In this document: one piece after another, positions 18,672-27,296 of the stretch
Layout of the letters: each line of letters starts with the position of its first letter
Position numbering within the stretch: position 1 is the stretch's first letter
Source of the DNA: Pseudomonadota bacterium
GTDB lineage: Bacteria > Bdellovibrionota_C > UBA2361 > OMII01
Direction of reading: 5' to 3'
Assembly: GCA_026390555.1 (NCBI GenBank)
Contig: JAPLFS010000032.1
Span: forward strand, 96,001-149,428
Length of the DNA stretch: 53,428 nucleotides
The notes under the pieces: model-generated
Databases searched by the model: none
What the model was told of the DNA's origin: nothing
Seen by the model: only the letters and a program-made list of their open reading frames with translations
Position numbers and translations under genes: made by a program

Positions 18672-18695
18672 TTCGGCTATTAGGGCCGAATCTTT
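18672..18695 (+). terminator. Possible intrinsic terminator after the moxR-type gene
   Basis: A 6-bp stem (ttcggc 18672-18677, gccgaa 18685-18690) with a 7-nt loop is followed by tcttt. The T tract is short, so termination would be weak. It sits only a few bases before the next ORF start. Confidence 0.35.
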
Positions 18696-18699
18696 AAGC

Positions 18700-19359
18700 A
18701 TGCAGTTTCTTTATGCGCCTATACTTCAGCTCTCCGTAGTACTGTTAGCTATGGTATCGGTCGTAGTGGTTTTTCGTATCTGCCGTCCGATGCTACTTAG
18801 ACGCTCAGATAATCGGGCTGTCCATGCTAAGGCCAGGTGTTTCCATGAACGGGTATGCCACTTCAGGTCACAGGCGACTACCCTTGATCAACACTCAAAT
18901 GAATATGTAGCGGTGTTTAACGACGACCACTGGCTCTCGCTTATGAAGCTGATTGAGCAGTTAGAGTCTGTCGACCTGCAGGTTCAAAATCTGCTCTCCC
19001 GCAAACAATATAGCGAGGCTCTACCGCTACTTAACTATATCTCTGATACAAAGGAGGGCTCCACTTCAATGGAGCAGATAGTTACTGAGTTAAAGGAGGT
19101 GCAGGCCTTAATCAATTGGGAGCACACTGTTAATTTAATGCTCCGCCGAGTTATATCTAATCTTGAAACGGCTTCTCATACTACGCAACAGATAGCTTCG
19201 CATACACAGAGTCGCAAACGTCAATCAACCCTCACAACCCTTGCCGATCTGAAAAAAACGCTACTCGAAGATGAAGCCTTCAATCACCTTATTAAAAGCT
19301 CTCAATCCGAACAGCCTGTACCTGACGCTCCCCCAGAAAGAGCGCCGCTAACTGATTAA
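18700..19359 (+). CDS. Membrane-anchored coiled-coil protein of unknown function
   Basis: The 219-residue protein has one N-terminal membrane segment (about 7-27, ILQLSVVLLAMVSVVVVF) and a helical, coiled-coil-prone remainder (LMKLIEQLESVDLQVQNLL, VTELKEVQALINWEH), ending in a proline-rich tail. No family is recognised. The ATG at 18700 has no clear ribosome site and follows a hairpin by a few bases. Its last 68 bp overlap the 3' end of murI on the other strand, so the proline-rich tail is encoded opposite the murI C-terminus. Confidence 0.6.
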   Translation: MQFLYAPILQLSVVLLAMVSVVVVFRICRPMLLRRSDNRAVHAKARCFHERVCHFRSQATTLDQHSNEYVAVFNDDHWLSLMKLIEQLESVDLQVQNLLSRKQYSEALPLLNYISDTKEGSTSMEQIVTELKEVQALINWEHTVNLMLRRVISNLETASHTTQQIASHTQSRKRQSTLTTLADLKKTLLEDEAFNHLIKSSQSEQPVPDAPPERAPLTD

Positions 19360-20095
19360 ACTGCCCAACCTCGTCTGTTACAAAATACTGGGTCTGCGTG
19401 GTCTCGCCAGCTGGAGCGCGGTTATTAGCGAGGATCCTTTGAACATCCGCTGCAATCGCTCTGGAGCACTCAACCACCGCAACATCGGGGCCGAGATAGC
19501 TCTGGATAGCCTTTAGCAGCAGGGGATAGTGCGTACATCCAAGGATGACCGTATCGACCTGCTGTGCTTTGAGTGGTGCAAGGTAAAGCTCTATAACCTT
19601 ATCTACGATCTCACCTTCAAGCATACCTGCTTCTACCAGTGGCACAAAAAGTGGACAGGCTTGAGATATGACCCTAATAGAGGCGTCGCGCTCCCTTAGG
19701 GAGTTTTCATATACATGGCTAGCGATAGTAGCACTTGTTCCAAGCACCCCGATAATACCGGAACGGGTTGCCTCCAAAGCCTCACGCACCGCTGGGCCAA
19801 CTGTGCCGATAATAGGAACGGGGAGCTCCTGCTCTAGGATGGAGAGCGCCGTTGCCGAGGCTGTATTACAGGCAACAACAACCAGGCCAACTTCGTGCTT
19901 TAGAAGAAACTGTGCACACTCCCGAGAGTATCGGATAATCGTCTCGACGCTCTTTGTCCCGTAGGGAAAGCGCGCGTTGTCTCCGAGATAGGTATAGCTA
20001 TGCTTAGGAAGAACGAGCTGTAGCTCGCGCAAGACCGTCAGGCCTCCAAGCCCACTATCAAACAATCCAATCGGTTTTGTCGTTGAGATCGACAT
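19292..20095 (-). CDS. murI: Glutamate racemase
   Basis: The 267-residue protein converts L-glutamate to D-glutamate for peptidoglycan. The cofactor-independent catalytic pair is visible as C76 (VVVACNTAS) and C187 (VILGCTHYPLL), with IGLFDSGLGGLTV at the N-terminus carrying the conserved D13 and S14, and GDNARFPYG. Length is normal. The gene stands alone on this strand between two plus-strand genes and overlaps the upstream convergent ORF by 68 bp. Confidence 0.96.
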   Translation of the reverse strand: MSISTTKPIGLFDSGLGGLTVLRELQLVLPKHSYTYLGDNARFPYGTKSVETIIRYSRECAQFLLKHEVGLVVVACNTASATALSILEQELPVPIIGTVGPAVREALEATRSGIIGVLGTSATIASHVYENSLRERDASIRVISQACPLFVPLVEAGMLEGEIVDKVIELYLAPLKAQQVDTVILGCTHYPLLLKAIQSYLGPDVAVVECSRAIAADVQRILANNRAPAGETTQTQYFVTDEVGQFNQLAALFLGERQVQAVRIESF

Positions 20096-20249
20096 AGGGC
20101 TGCATTCTAACCAAACGGAAGCTAGCAGACAAGATTACAGGGTGGTGTTTTCTATCAGAGCTGGTTAGTTTTAGTGCAACTAGCTCTAGTTTCAGTTGAA
20201 AGCCTGCGGAGCACACGATAATGACACGAAACTTTGTAGGAATTAACAA

Positions 20250-21758
20250 TTGAATATTCCACCAAATCAAAGCAAGAAGCAGGTTTTATATGATGGCAGC
20301 TGTCCGATGTGCTCCTCGTTTGTCGGGAGGATAGAGGACTCTTCGCAGAAAGATAAGTTTGAAAATATTGATAGCACGACAAATATCCTCCCGCAGGAAC
20401 TCACGCAGGAAGATGTCTGCCGGGAGATTCATGTTGTAGATGGCGGTACGATTTATAAAAACGCTGCGGCAATTTTAAATATCTTAGAAGAATATCCAGA
20501 AATGAAGTCTTGGGTACGCCTTGCGCGCCTGCCCTTTGTTTGGCCGCTCTTGCCCATAGGATATCGGGTTGTCGCTTTATATCGGCACCTTATCTTCGGT
20601 CCAGCGAGTAGGATATTTTGGCTAAAGGTAATCACTGGTCTTGGGCTAATCTCGGCATTTTTACTCTCTTGCAAGCTGTGGCTGAGTTCTAGATTCTATC
20701 CGCTAACCCCGATCTTAGCAGATCTGCCGAGGCTTCCCTTTCCGCTTGACTACGGCATCTTTCTTTTTTCGATCGCTCTACTAGCGGCGATTGTTCTTAA
20801 GCGACGTCCGCAAAAACTTATCTTTGCATTTATATCGTGCGCTCTAGTGCTTACCGCTCTCGATCAATCGCGCTGGCAGCCGTGGTTTTATCAGTATTCT
20901 TTCATGCTTGCGGCGCTAGGATTATATTCATGGGACTATCGCGATAATAAAAAAAACGCTGCTGCACTCAATACGTGCAGGCTACTAGTGGCTAGCGTTT
21001 ACTTATACAGCGGCTTACAAAAAGCAAATCAGGCTTTCGTTGTCGATCTATTCCCTTGGCTAATCGACCCTATTGCAAAACTTCTTCCAGCCCATCTTTA
21101 TCTTCCTCTTGCCATGCTTGGCTTCCTTGTTCCTTTTTTTGAAATAGGAGTTGGAGTCGGACTTTTAACGCAAACATACAGAAACAAGGCCGTAGTTCTC
21201 GCAGTTCTACTGCATCTCTTCATCCTCTTCCTCCTGGGGCCCTTCGGACATAATTGGAATAGCGTTGTATGGCCCTGGAATGTGGTGATGGCGCTCTCTG
21301 TTGTGCTCCTTTTTTGGAAATCTGAGCAACTCTCTTTCAAAGATATCGTACTAACAAAAAATTCGTGGCTGCACAGGCTCGTACTTGTCTTGTTTGGCAT
21401 TCTACCCCTTTTAAGCTTTGTTAATCTTTGGGACGCCTACCTCTCATCAGCGCTCTATTCCGGAAACATACGTAGCGCCGTGCTGTATGTGAATGAATCA
21501 GTAATAGATAAGCTCCCGGCGGAGGTGCGGCGATACGCTACAAAAACTGCCGATAACAAAAGCATTGTAAATATTGATCAGTGGTCCTTTGGGGAGTTAA
21601 ACGTACCATCGTATCCCGAAACAAGGATTTACAAGAATATCGCAAAATATATTTGCCGATATGCTGCTAACGCTTCTGATGTCGTTCTCACCCTACGGGC
21701 TGGCCCGGCTCTGATTAATAAGGAGGGACCCGCGACATATGACTGTTCAAGTTTGTGA
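20250..21758 (+). CDS. Fusion of a DCC-type thiol oxidoreductase domain and an HTTM-like membrane domain
   Basis: The 502-residue protein begins with a DUF393 (DCC1-like/YuxK) domain, residues about 9-115, with the redox-type motif LYDGSCPMCSSF (C18xxC21) and a LARLPFVWPLLPIGYRVVALYR end typical of that family. From about 130 it has around nine hydrophobic segments, including YLYSGLQKANQAFV and PFFEIGVGVGLL, which resemble HTTM/vitamin K carboxylase-like or DoxX-like membrane proteins. A soluble tail follows. The start is a TTG at 20250 with an agga ribosome site nine bases before. The combination suggests a membrane redox function; the substrate is unknown. Confidence 0.72.
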   Translation: MNIPPNQSKKQVLYDGSCPMCSSFVGRIEDSSQKDKFENIDSTTNILPQELTQEDVCREIHVVDGGTIYKNAAAILNILEEYPEMKSWVRLARLPFVWPLLPIGYRVVALYRHLIFGPASRIFWLKVITGLGLISAFLLSCKLWLSSRFYPLTPILADLPRLPFPLDYGIFLFSIALLAAIVLKRRPQKLIFAFISCALVLTALDQSRWQPWFYQYSFMLAALGLYSWDYRDNKKNAAALNTCRLLVASVYLYSGLQKANQAFVVDLFPWLIDPIAKLLPAHLYLPLAMLGFLVPFFEIGVGVGLLTQTYRNKAVVLAVLLHLFILFLLGPFGHNWNSVVWPWNVVMALSVVLLFWKSEQLSFKDIVLTKNSWLHRLVLVLFGILPLLSFVNLWDAYLSSALYSGNIRSAVLYVNESVIDKLPAEVRRYATKTADNKSIVNIDQWSFGELNVPSYPETRIYKNIAKYICRYAANASDVVLTLRAGPALINKEGPATYDCSSL

Positions 21759-21808
21759 TAGTTATTATCTCCTCCCCTGGTTGCTCCGCTAACTTGCTCT
21801 TAGCTATC

Positions 21809-22714
21809 CTAGAGCATCCAAGCCGTTACCCACTCGATCTCTACGATCTTAAAGCCAAGCTGCTGCGTGAGCCGCTCATGCATATCGGGAAGGTGCCCTA
21901 CCCCATAGAATATTCCGAGATGCTTCTGGCCTGCCTTAAGCTGCTGCCGTAAAACGTCTAACGCCGCTATATTTCTATCATCTATAAGCGAGATTCCGTT
22001 TTCGCCCTCAAGATACTTCATGATTACATCGGATGATGCCAGCCCCTGCGCAAAGAAGAGCTTGATCCGTGCCCGCTCTTTGGGGGTCGGCCCACGCAGT
22101 GCGATAAGAACCGGATTTATCCCATCTAATTGGGGCTCTTCGTAACCTGCCCTCTTTAGATCGTCGCGGACCTTTGGATCAAATGAGAACCGCAACAACT
22201 TTAAAAGCAGGGTCGCAAAGCTCTCTCCCCTAGCAGTCATCGCTTGTGCTAGTTGCGTAGGGGAGAGATCTGCGTGAACAAAGTTAGGAGCGCCGTAGTT
22301 AATCTCATCAAGTTGAAAGGTCAGCCCCAAGAGCTGCGAAAACGCGCGCTGAAAGGCTCCGAGCATAGAGTCCTGGTTGGGGCCCTCGAGCTGCTCTACT
22401 CGCCCGTGGTCAGCTACTAGCTCAAAGAGCACCCGATCGTACCCTTTGAACCGTTTGTTGAGGTCAGCATAGTAGGCAGGCTCCCCGAGATGCACCGCCC
22501 CGATAAAATCCACCCGCTCCGTTCCATTTGATGCGCTAGCACGCTCGTAGCTAACTATCGGCACCTGCAATAGCCCTGCTTGCGAGCCCTGCGGAGGGGT
22601 TAGTTTTAATATGCTTGGCAGCTCCTTGGGCGCTGAGTCCCGTAGAACAAGTACGACGGCTACTAAGATTGAAGCGGTGATAAGTAGGGATTTTTTCAGA
22701 CCGATCTTGCTCAT
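21809..22714 (-). CDS. TraB/GumN (TIKI)-like protein with N-terminal membrane anchor
   Basis: The 301-residue protein has an N-terminal membrane segment or signal (LLITASILVAVVLVL) and the two hallmark TraB/TIKI features: an early GAVHLGEPAYY with a following YDRVLFELV, and a C-terminal YGVGHLPDM. TIKI-like proteins are thought to be metal-dependent proteases; catalysis here is inferred only from the conserved His and Glu. It lies 46 bp downstream of the barrel-sandwich protein gene on the same strand and may be the last gene of the MutL-like operon. It is convergent with the DCC/HTTM fusion gene. Confidence 0.75.
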   Translation of the reverse strand: MSKIGLKKSLLITASILVAVVLVLRDSAPKELPSILKLTPPQGSQAGLLQVPIVSYERASASNGTERVDFIGAVHLGEPAYYADLNKRFKGYDRVLFELVADHGRVEQLEGPNQDSMLGAFQRAFSQLLGLTFQLDEINYGAPNFVHADLSPTQLAQAMTARGESFATLLLKLLRFSFDPKVRDDLKRAGYEEPQLDGINPVLIALRGPTPKERARIKLFFAQGLASSDVIMKYLEGENGISLIDDRNIAALDVLRQQLKAGQKHLGIFYGVGHLPDMHERLTQQLGFKIVEIEWVTAWML

Positions 22715-22760
22715 ATCGCCCTTAGTCTAGCGCAGCCTGAGCTATGTGCAACTGGCCCAC

Positions 22761-23873
22761 TTAGAGCAACTCGACATTAGCGCGCGGTACCGTCACTATG
22801 GCTCCCCCTTCAAGTCTAGCTCGTAAAACCCTTGCCATGGCACCGCTCTCAATCTGCTCAAGCTCGTGCGGAAGCTGCTCTACTGTGCCTGTGGCTCCAA
22901 AGTAAGGCACCCTAATAAGCCTAACTCTAGCCCCCACAACGAGACCATTCGAAGCCGCACATCGGTCGTGCTGCGCTACACTGGCGGCTGGCGCAATTAT
23001 CTCTGGTCTTTGCGCTCCGGCGCGTACCTGTGTTGCGCCGTTAATTGAGGCGCTCATTCCATCAACCTGCCGCAGTGCATCGAGAACTCGCCTGCTGATT
23101 GCGACAGATCCGAACCCCTCTGTCACTATAACGGTCATAGAAATATCTTCATCACCGGTAAGCGCTATACCGATATCATAACCTAGATATGCACTTAAGG
23201 TTGCGCCATCGATAGAGCCGGTAATAAACCCGACCGCTCCACCTGCTGTCGCCTTGGTAAGCGCTGCAAGGGTAGGAGAACATCCACCTACAAGAATTAG
23301 CCCCTGCGTATCGTTAGGAACGTGCTGCGCATCTACTATACCATCTTCCTTAACCGCCAGCAGATGTATGATTCCGAGCCGCTCCCCACCAACACCGAAG
23401 ATACCCTGCACAAAGGTCGCCTGTGTTTCGATAATTACAGCCCGTTCAGCCTCGATAGCAGAGACCGTTCCAGCAATATACGCCGTAAGGTTTAACGGCT
23501 GCGCCGCAGCGCGCAACCCAATATGTCCAGTTGATAACGAGATAAATTCAATAGTTCCTGAGATAGGCGCACTAACGGTGCTACGAAAGAGCCCCCATAG
23601 TCCACGCATCTCAGCTAATACAGCACCCTGCTGAACCGTATCGCCCTGCGCTACGGTTAGACTTTGCGCGAGCTCTGCGGGAGCAATTCCAAGCTCATCT
23701 GAGACACGCACGATCCTAAGCTCTCCATCGAGCTTGGCCCTGGCAACGATCTGATCGCCCTCGATACGTTGCCCCTGCTGCACCAGGATCTCGCCCCTGA
23801 TCGGCAGCTCCCTGCGCTTTTGCACCAAGTAACTTGAATGTACCTGCAATCCAGGTGAGAACGCTCTCGACAT
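22761..23873 (-). CDS. Barrel-sandwich/KOW-like protein linked to the MutL-like ATPase
   Basis: The 370-residue cytoplasmic protein has no signal or membrane segment. Residues about 25-135 show two barrel-sandwich-like halves (REILVQQGQRI-type and SLTVAQGDTVQQGAVLAE...VSAPISGTIEFI) without a modifiable lysine. The middle (about 165-270) includes ILVGGCSPTLAAL and GAVGFITGSIDGATLSAYLGYD. The C-terminus is KOW-like (VRLIRVPYFGATGTVEQLP...VTVPRANVELL). It begins 6 bp after the MutL-like gene stop. I recognise the pattern as a conserved companion of MutL-like proteins but know of no assigned function. Confidence 0.72.
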   Translation of the reverse strand: MSRAFSPGLQVHSSYLVQKRRELPIRGEILVQQGQRIEGDQIVARAKLDGELRIVRVSDELGIAPAELAQSLTVAQGDTVQQGAVLAEMRGLWGLFRSTVSAPISGTIEFISLSTGHIGLRAAAQPLNLTAYIAGTVSAIEAERAVIIETQATFVQGIFGVGGERLGIIHLLAVKEDGIVDAQHVPNDTQGLILVGGCSPTLAALTKATAGGAVGFITGSIDGATLSAYLGYDIGIALTGDEDISMTVIVTEGFGSVAISRRVLDALRQVDGMSASINGATQVRAGAQRPEIIAPAASVAQHDRCAASNGLVVGARVRLIRVPYFGATGTVEQLPHELEQIESGAMARVLRARLEGGAIVTVPRANVELL

Positions 23874-23879
23874 GCTGCG

Positions 23880-25685
23880 CTATCCTTTTAGTCCTAGATT
23901 TTTTAACACCCGCTCCTGCGCTCCAACACCAAGAGCTTCCGGTCGCAGCGGTCGGTTTCTCCCATCAACGATTACACCACACTCGCCAAATACTACTCGG
24001 CGCTCATGTATCTGCCCGGCCCCCGCCCCGATATCGATACTACGGTGTAGCGGCACAACCTTAAGGCTCCCCTCACCCCTAGCAGGGGTTAAGAAGCGTG
24101 TCACCTCATTACAGTTAATAGATCCAAGCAGGATACCATCCAAGAAAATCTCCGCCAGCCGCTCGATTCGTTTTAGCTTACTAGGAAAAACAGGCACTAC
24201 TGCACAGCCGAGCTGTACTAGACAATCGTTCTCAAACACCTCGTAGGCCCCCTCTGGATGAACGGAGGCAAAGACCCCAAGGTGCGGCATCATAAAGATT
24301 GAATCAACCGCTAGCTGTGTTACCCCCTCTAATCCAAAGCCATCTATCATCATCAGGGCTGCCTGCATGCGAGAGGGTGCGTGACTCAAAACGCCGCCAG
24401 AGCCTATCACTATATCGAGCTTCATAAGATCAACTAGCTCATAGCGCTCAGAGCTCTGGCGAAATATATCGGATATGCCACGCTCACGCCGACCCTCAAG
24501 CCCAATCGCCAGAGAACGGTGATGCGCCAAAGAGAGTCTGAGAGCCTCGCGACAAACGCCCTGCTCAATCCATAACTCCTCTATAGTTTGTGGAATAGAG
24601 GTAGGGCGAATCATCTTATTTCGCAACCGATCGGCGAGTTCTGTATCGGTGAACTCAAATGGAAGCCACCGTTTAATCTGGGAGATTCCAGCCTCCACCA
24701 GCACGTTGGCGATAGAGTAGCTCATGCCAAGATTAGCACTCACCGTGCGATTAAATGTGCTTGTCCCATCTCGATTCGGAAATACCGAGAAGAGATCTGT
24801 CGTTGCCCCTCCAATATCTACGCACAGCACGCTCTGAGCCGTCCTTTGCGCATAGCTCTGAACTATATCTCCAACCGCTGCAGGGGTCGGCATAATCGGT
24901 ACAGGTGACCATGACATTAATTTTCCGTAGCCGGGGGAGTGGCTCATCACATGCGAGAGAAAAAACTCATGAATAGCCTCACGGGCTGGTCCTAGAACCT
25001 CCCTTTCAAGCTGCGGCCGTACGTTATCAACCACCACCACCTGCGCTATCTTTGCCAAGATCTGCCTCACCTCCTCGGCAGCCGCGGCGTTTCCAGCGTA
25101 AATAACCGGCAGCTTTAACGTATCGCCGAATCTAGGCCTCGGTGCCGCAGCAACAAGGGTCTCCGCCATCTCAACCACATGTTTCGTAGAGCCTCCGTCA
25201 ACTCCCCCGGTTACCAGAACTATATCTGGTTTTAGGTGTCTGATACGCTCGATACGCTCAAAGTCCTGGCGTCCATCATCGGCGGAGATCGCCTCCATCA
25301 CGATAGCACCTGCCCCGAGCGCTGCGCGCTCCGCTGATTCAGTTGTAATAGTCGATACAACCCCAGCTACAAGCATCTGCAGCCCACCACCGGCCGAGCT
25401 GGTAGAGAGGTAGAGATCTATCCCCTTTGTAAGATCGCCCTCAGTAATAATGAAGGGCAGCTCCAGTCCCTCCTGCAGAATATTCCTACCACTAAGCTCC
25501 TCTACCTCGCTAAAGGCGTTGAGTGCTCCTACGGTAACGTCGGCTACAGGTGCCTCAACCGTAGTGGGAGCCTCGCCTCGAAAGGTCTGGTACCAACGGT
25601 CCTCCTTACGCTCAAAAAGAAGCGCTTTTGTAGTGGTTGAGCCACAATCGGTAACTAGTACTGTTCGCAGTAAGTGTGGCTCCAT
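23880..25685 (-). CDS. MutL-type ASKHA ATPase (annotated elsewhere as glutamate mutase L)
   Basis: The 601-residue protein has the acetate kinase/Hsp70 phosphate motifs DCGSTTTKALLF (13-24) and DIGGATTDLFS (290-300), and a late GSGGVLSHA (adenosine motif). Classical MutL reactivates cobalamin-dependent glutamate mutase, but neither catalytic subunit (MutS/MutE) nor cobalamin genes lie nearby. Instead it sits in a colinear operon with membrane proteins including DUF6754, five bp after one of them and six bp before the barrel-sandwich gene. An ATP-driven role in a membrane complex is therefore more likely than mutase repair; that is inference. Confidence 0.9.
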   Translation of the reverse strand: MEPHLLRTVLVTDCGSTTTKALLFERKEDRWYQTFRGEAPTTVEAPVADVTVGALNAFSEVEELSGRNILQEGLELPFIITEGDLTKGIDLYLSTSSAGGGLQMLVAGVVSTITTESAERAALGAGAIVMEAISADDGRQDFERIERIRHLKPDIVLVTGGVDGGSTKHVVEMAETLVAAAPRPRFGDTLKLPVIYAGNAAAAEEVRQILAKIAQVVVVDNVRPQLEREVLGPAREAIHEFFLSHVMSHSPGYGKLMSWSPVPIMPTPAAVGDIVQSYAQRTAQSVLCVDIGGATTDLFSVFPNRDGTSTFNRTVSANLGMSYSIANVLVEAGISQIKRWLPFEFTDTELADRLRNKMIRPTSIPQTIEELWIEQGVCREALRLSLAHHRSLAIGLEGRRERGISDIFRQSSERYELVDLMKLDIVIGSGGVLSHAPSRMQAALMMIDGFGLEGVTQLAVDSIFMMPHLGVFASVHPEGAYEVFENDCLVQLGCAVVPVFPSKLKRIERLAEIFLDGILLGSINCNEVTRFLTPARGEGSLKVVPLHRSIDIGAGAGQIHERRVVFGECGVIVDGRNRPLRPEALGVGAQERVLKNLGLKG

Positions 25686-25690
25686 CTCTC

Positions 25691-26431
25691 TTATCCGATA
25701 CCTACTACATTACTAAGCGCTGCAACCCAATCGGTAATGATAAACTGAACGCGCTCGACAAGGAGGGCCAAACGCGCCATAACAGTTGAGCCGAAGAATG
25801 CTCCAAAACAGATCATCAGCAGGGGGCGCCCTAACGGCGCCATCCTACTCTGTAGCGTGCCGGGGGAGCCATCTTGCGCGCTATTATCCTTACCGAATGA
25901 GAAGAAGAAGTAATTGAGTACCAAAAGCAGCGTGGCAACGAAGAGGATATTATTAAAGCTTTCAAACAGCGCTATCTCTCCATTACTAAAGACCACCAAG
26001 GGCTTAAAGCTCCCCGTTATCTGAGGAATTACCTCCCCAAAGAAGCCCCGAATGGCCAGAGCACCACTGGTACCTAGGGTAAATCCGATTACTATCTTTG
26101 CTAACCAGGCGTGCCGCCTGGAGTAGATAAAGTAATAGAGAGATCCAAACGCCATCGGCACTAGGTATAATAGATACAGGGGCTGGTACGGCTCAGATAA
26201 CGTGCCATCGGGATAGGTAGTAATGGTCAGGCCTAACATCGGCTCCAAGATCTTAGGCCACAAGAAATCTCGCAGCACAAGTAGCGGGCCAAGCCCTGCA
26301 GCGATGCCGATAAATAGGTGCTCAAAGAACCGGTAGAACGGATTCTCCTTTAGTAAAAAACTAAAGATAGCAAGCGTACATACTCCCCCTATTAATGTAG
26401 TAACGAGCCCCCAAGAGGTAGTGCTATCCAT
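25691..26431 (-). CDS. Multi-pass membrane protein of the MutL/DUF6754 operon
   Basis: From the ATG at 26431 the protein has 246 residues and about six hydrophobic segments. The frame extends to 26485, but the ATG at 26431 overlaps the upstream stop by only 8 bp and follows a gggggtc stretch, so it is preferred. Notable conserved-looking features are LLKENPFYRFFEHLFIGIAAG, LGTSGALAIRGFFGEVIPQI and LICFGAFFGSTVMARLALLVERV. No transporter family is recognised. It precedes the MutL-like ATPase directly. Confidence 0.75.
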   Translation of the reverse strand: MDSTTSWGLVTTLIGGVCTLAIFSFLLKENPFYRFFEHLFIGIAAGLGPLLVLRDFLWPKILEPMLGLTITTYPDGTLSEPYQPLYLLYLVPMAFGSLYYFIYSRRHAWLAKIVIGFTLGTSGALAIRGFFGEVIPQITGSFKPLVVFSNGEIALFESFNNILFVATLLLVLNYFFFSFGKDNSAQDGSPGTLQSRMAPLGRPLLMICFGAFFGSTVMARLALLVERVQFIITDWVAALSNVVGIG

Positions 26432-27296
26432 GCGACCCCCACAGACGTTGCCGTAGCAGTTGATAAAGTGGAACCAGGTTACCAATCACAATTAGGAGGA
26501 TAATCACGAGGTGTGCGGCGCTAAGGGCGGTATTAACAACCAGCAGCTTCGTATTATCGCTCTTAGGGTAGTGCTGCTTAAGAACCTCGGAGTACCATGC
26601 CGCTCCTGCGATGCCCTCAAGCAGACCCTTAAGCTGCCCGGAATCAAGAAAGATGTACGCCTCCGGAATCGTAATCGAGGTGCAGCCGTGAACTACGGTC
26701 GGTCGATACCCACCCTTCTGAAAGAACTGAATAATCGTATCGAATACACCGGTCAGACCGGTCACCTCACCAACGAGCTTTACCCGCTCTACTCCACCGA
26801 TAGCAGCAAAGTTAGGATACTGCGTAATAGGCATCCCGGTCACATCGCGCCCAAGAAACTTTGAGATATCGCTTGCATTAACCAGAGCCTGGATAAATAT
26901 CGCTCCCCCCGGCCTAAAGCCCGCATTAATCCAGGCCTCTCCGTAACTCCACCGTTGGTCCGGCAGCTCGCGCTCAAGTCGTTTAGCAACCTCACGTGGC
27001 ACCCGTTGTAACGCTACCTCCGCCTGTTGGTACTGCGAAAGGAGCACAACCGGCACCCTACGTCGAAAGAGATGCTCAAGGATAACCTCCGCCTGCGGTT
27101 GATTCTCGGCCAGGGTGCCCGGTCCGAAATCAAGCCACACCATCGCTACCTCTCCGGGCTTGAACTCCGTTTTTGCCATCACCTCATACATCCGCTCAGC
27201 TGAAACGAGTCTAGAGGGTGGACGTGAGTATCCAAGAAATACTGGAATACCAACCGCCAGGATCATTAAGAGATATATAATCCGTCTCATCTTCAT
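26424..27296 (-). CDS. Membrane-anchored protein with two terminal membrane segments
   Basis: The 290-residue protein has one N-terminal segment (IIYLLMILAVGIPVFLGY) and one near the C-terminus (AHLVIILLIVIGNLVPL), leaving about 220 residues in one compartment, probably the periplasm. The soluble part has an alpha/beta pattern (VAMVWLDFGPGTLAENQPQA, VPVVLLSQ, PTVVHGCTSITIPE), suggestive of a Rossmann-like fold. No family function is known to me. Its ATG overlaps the upstream stop (ATGA, 27293-27296). Confidence 0.72.
   Translation of the reverse strand: MKMRRIIYLLMILAVGIPVFLGYSRPPSRLVSAERMYEVMAKTEFKPGEVAMVWLDFGPGTLAENQPQAEVILEHLFRRRVPVVLLSQYQQAEVALQRVPREVAKRLERELPDQRWSYGEAWINAGFRPGGAIFIQALVNASDISKFLGRDVTGMPITQYPNFAAIGGVERVKLVGEVTGLTGVFDTIIQFFQKGGYRPTVVHGCTSITIPEAYIFLDSGQLKGLLEGIAGAAWYSEVLKQHYPKSDNTKLLVVNTALSAAHLVIILLIVIGNLVPLYQLLRQRLWGSHG

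Noticed and set aside
21755-21952. 65-codon plus-strand ORF after the DCC/HTTM gene
   Set aside because: Most of it overlaps the 3' end of the TraB-like gene on the other strand and has no recognisable content.
23880-25685. DNA mismatch repair MutL
   Set aside because: The name MutL is shared, but the protein has ASKHA phosphate motifs and none of the GHKL ATPase motifs of mismatch-repair MutL.
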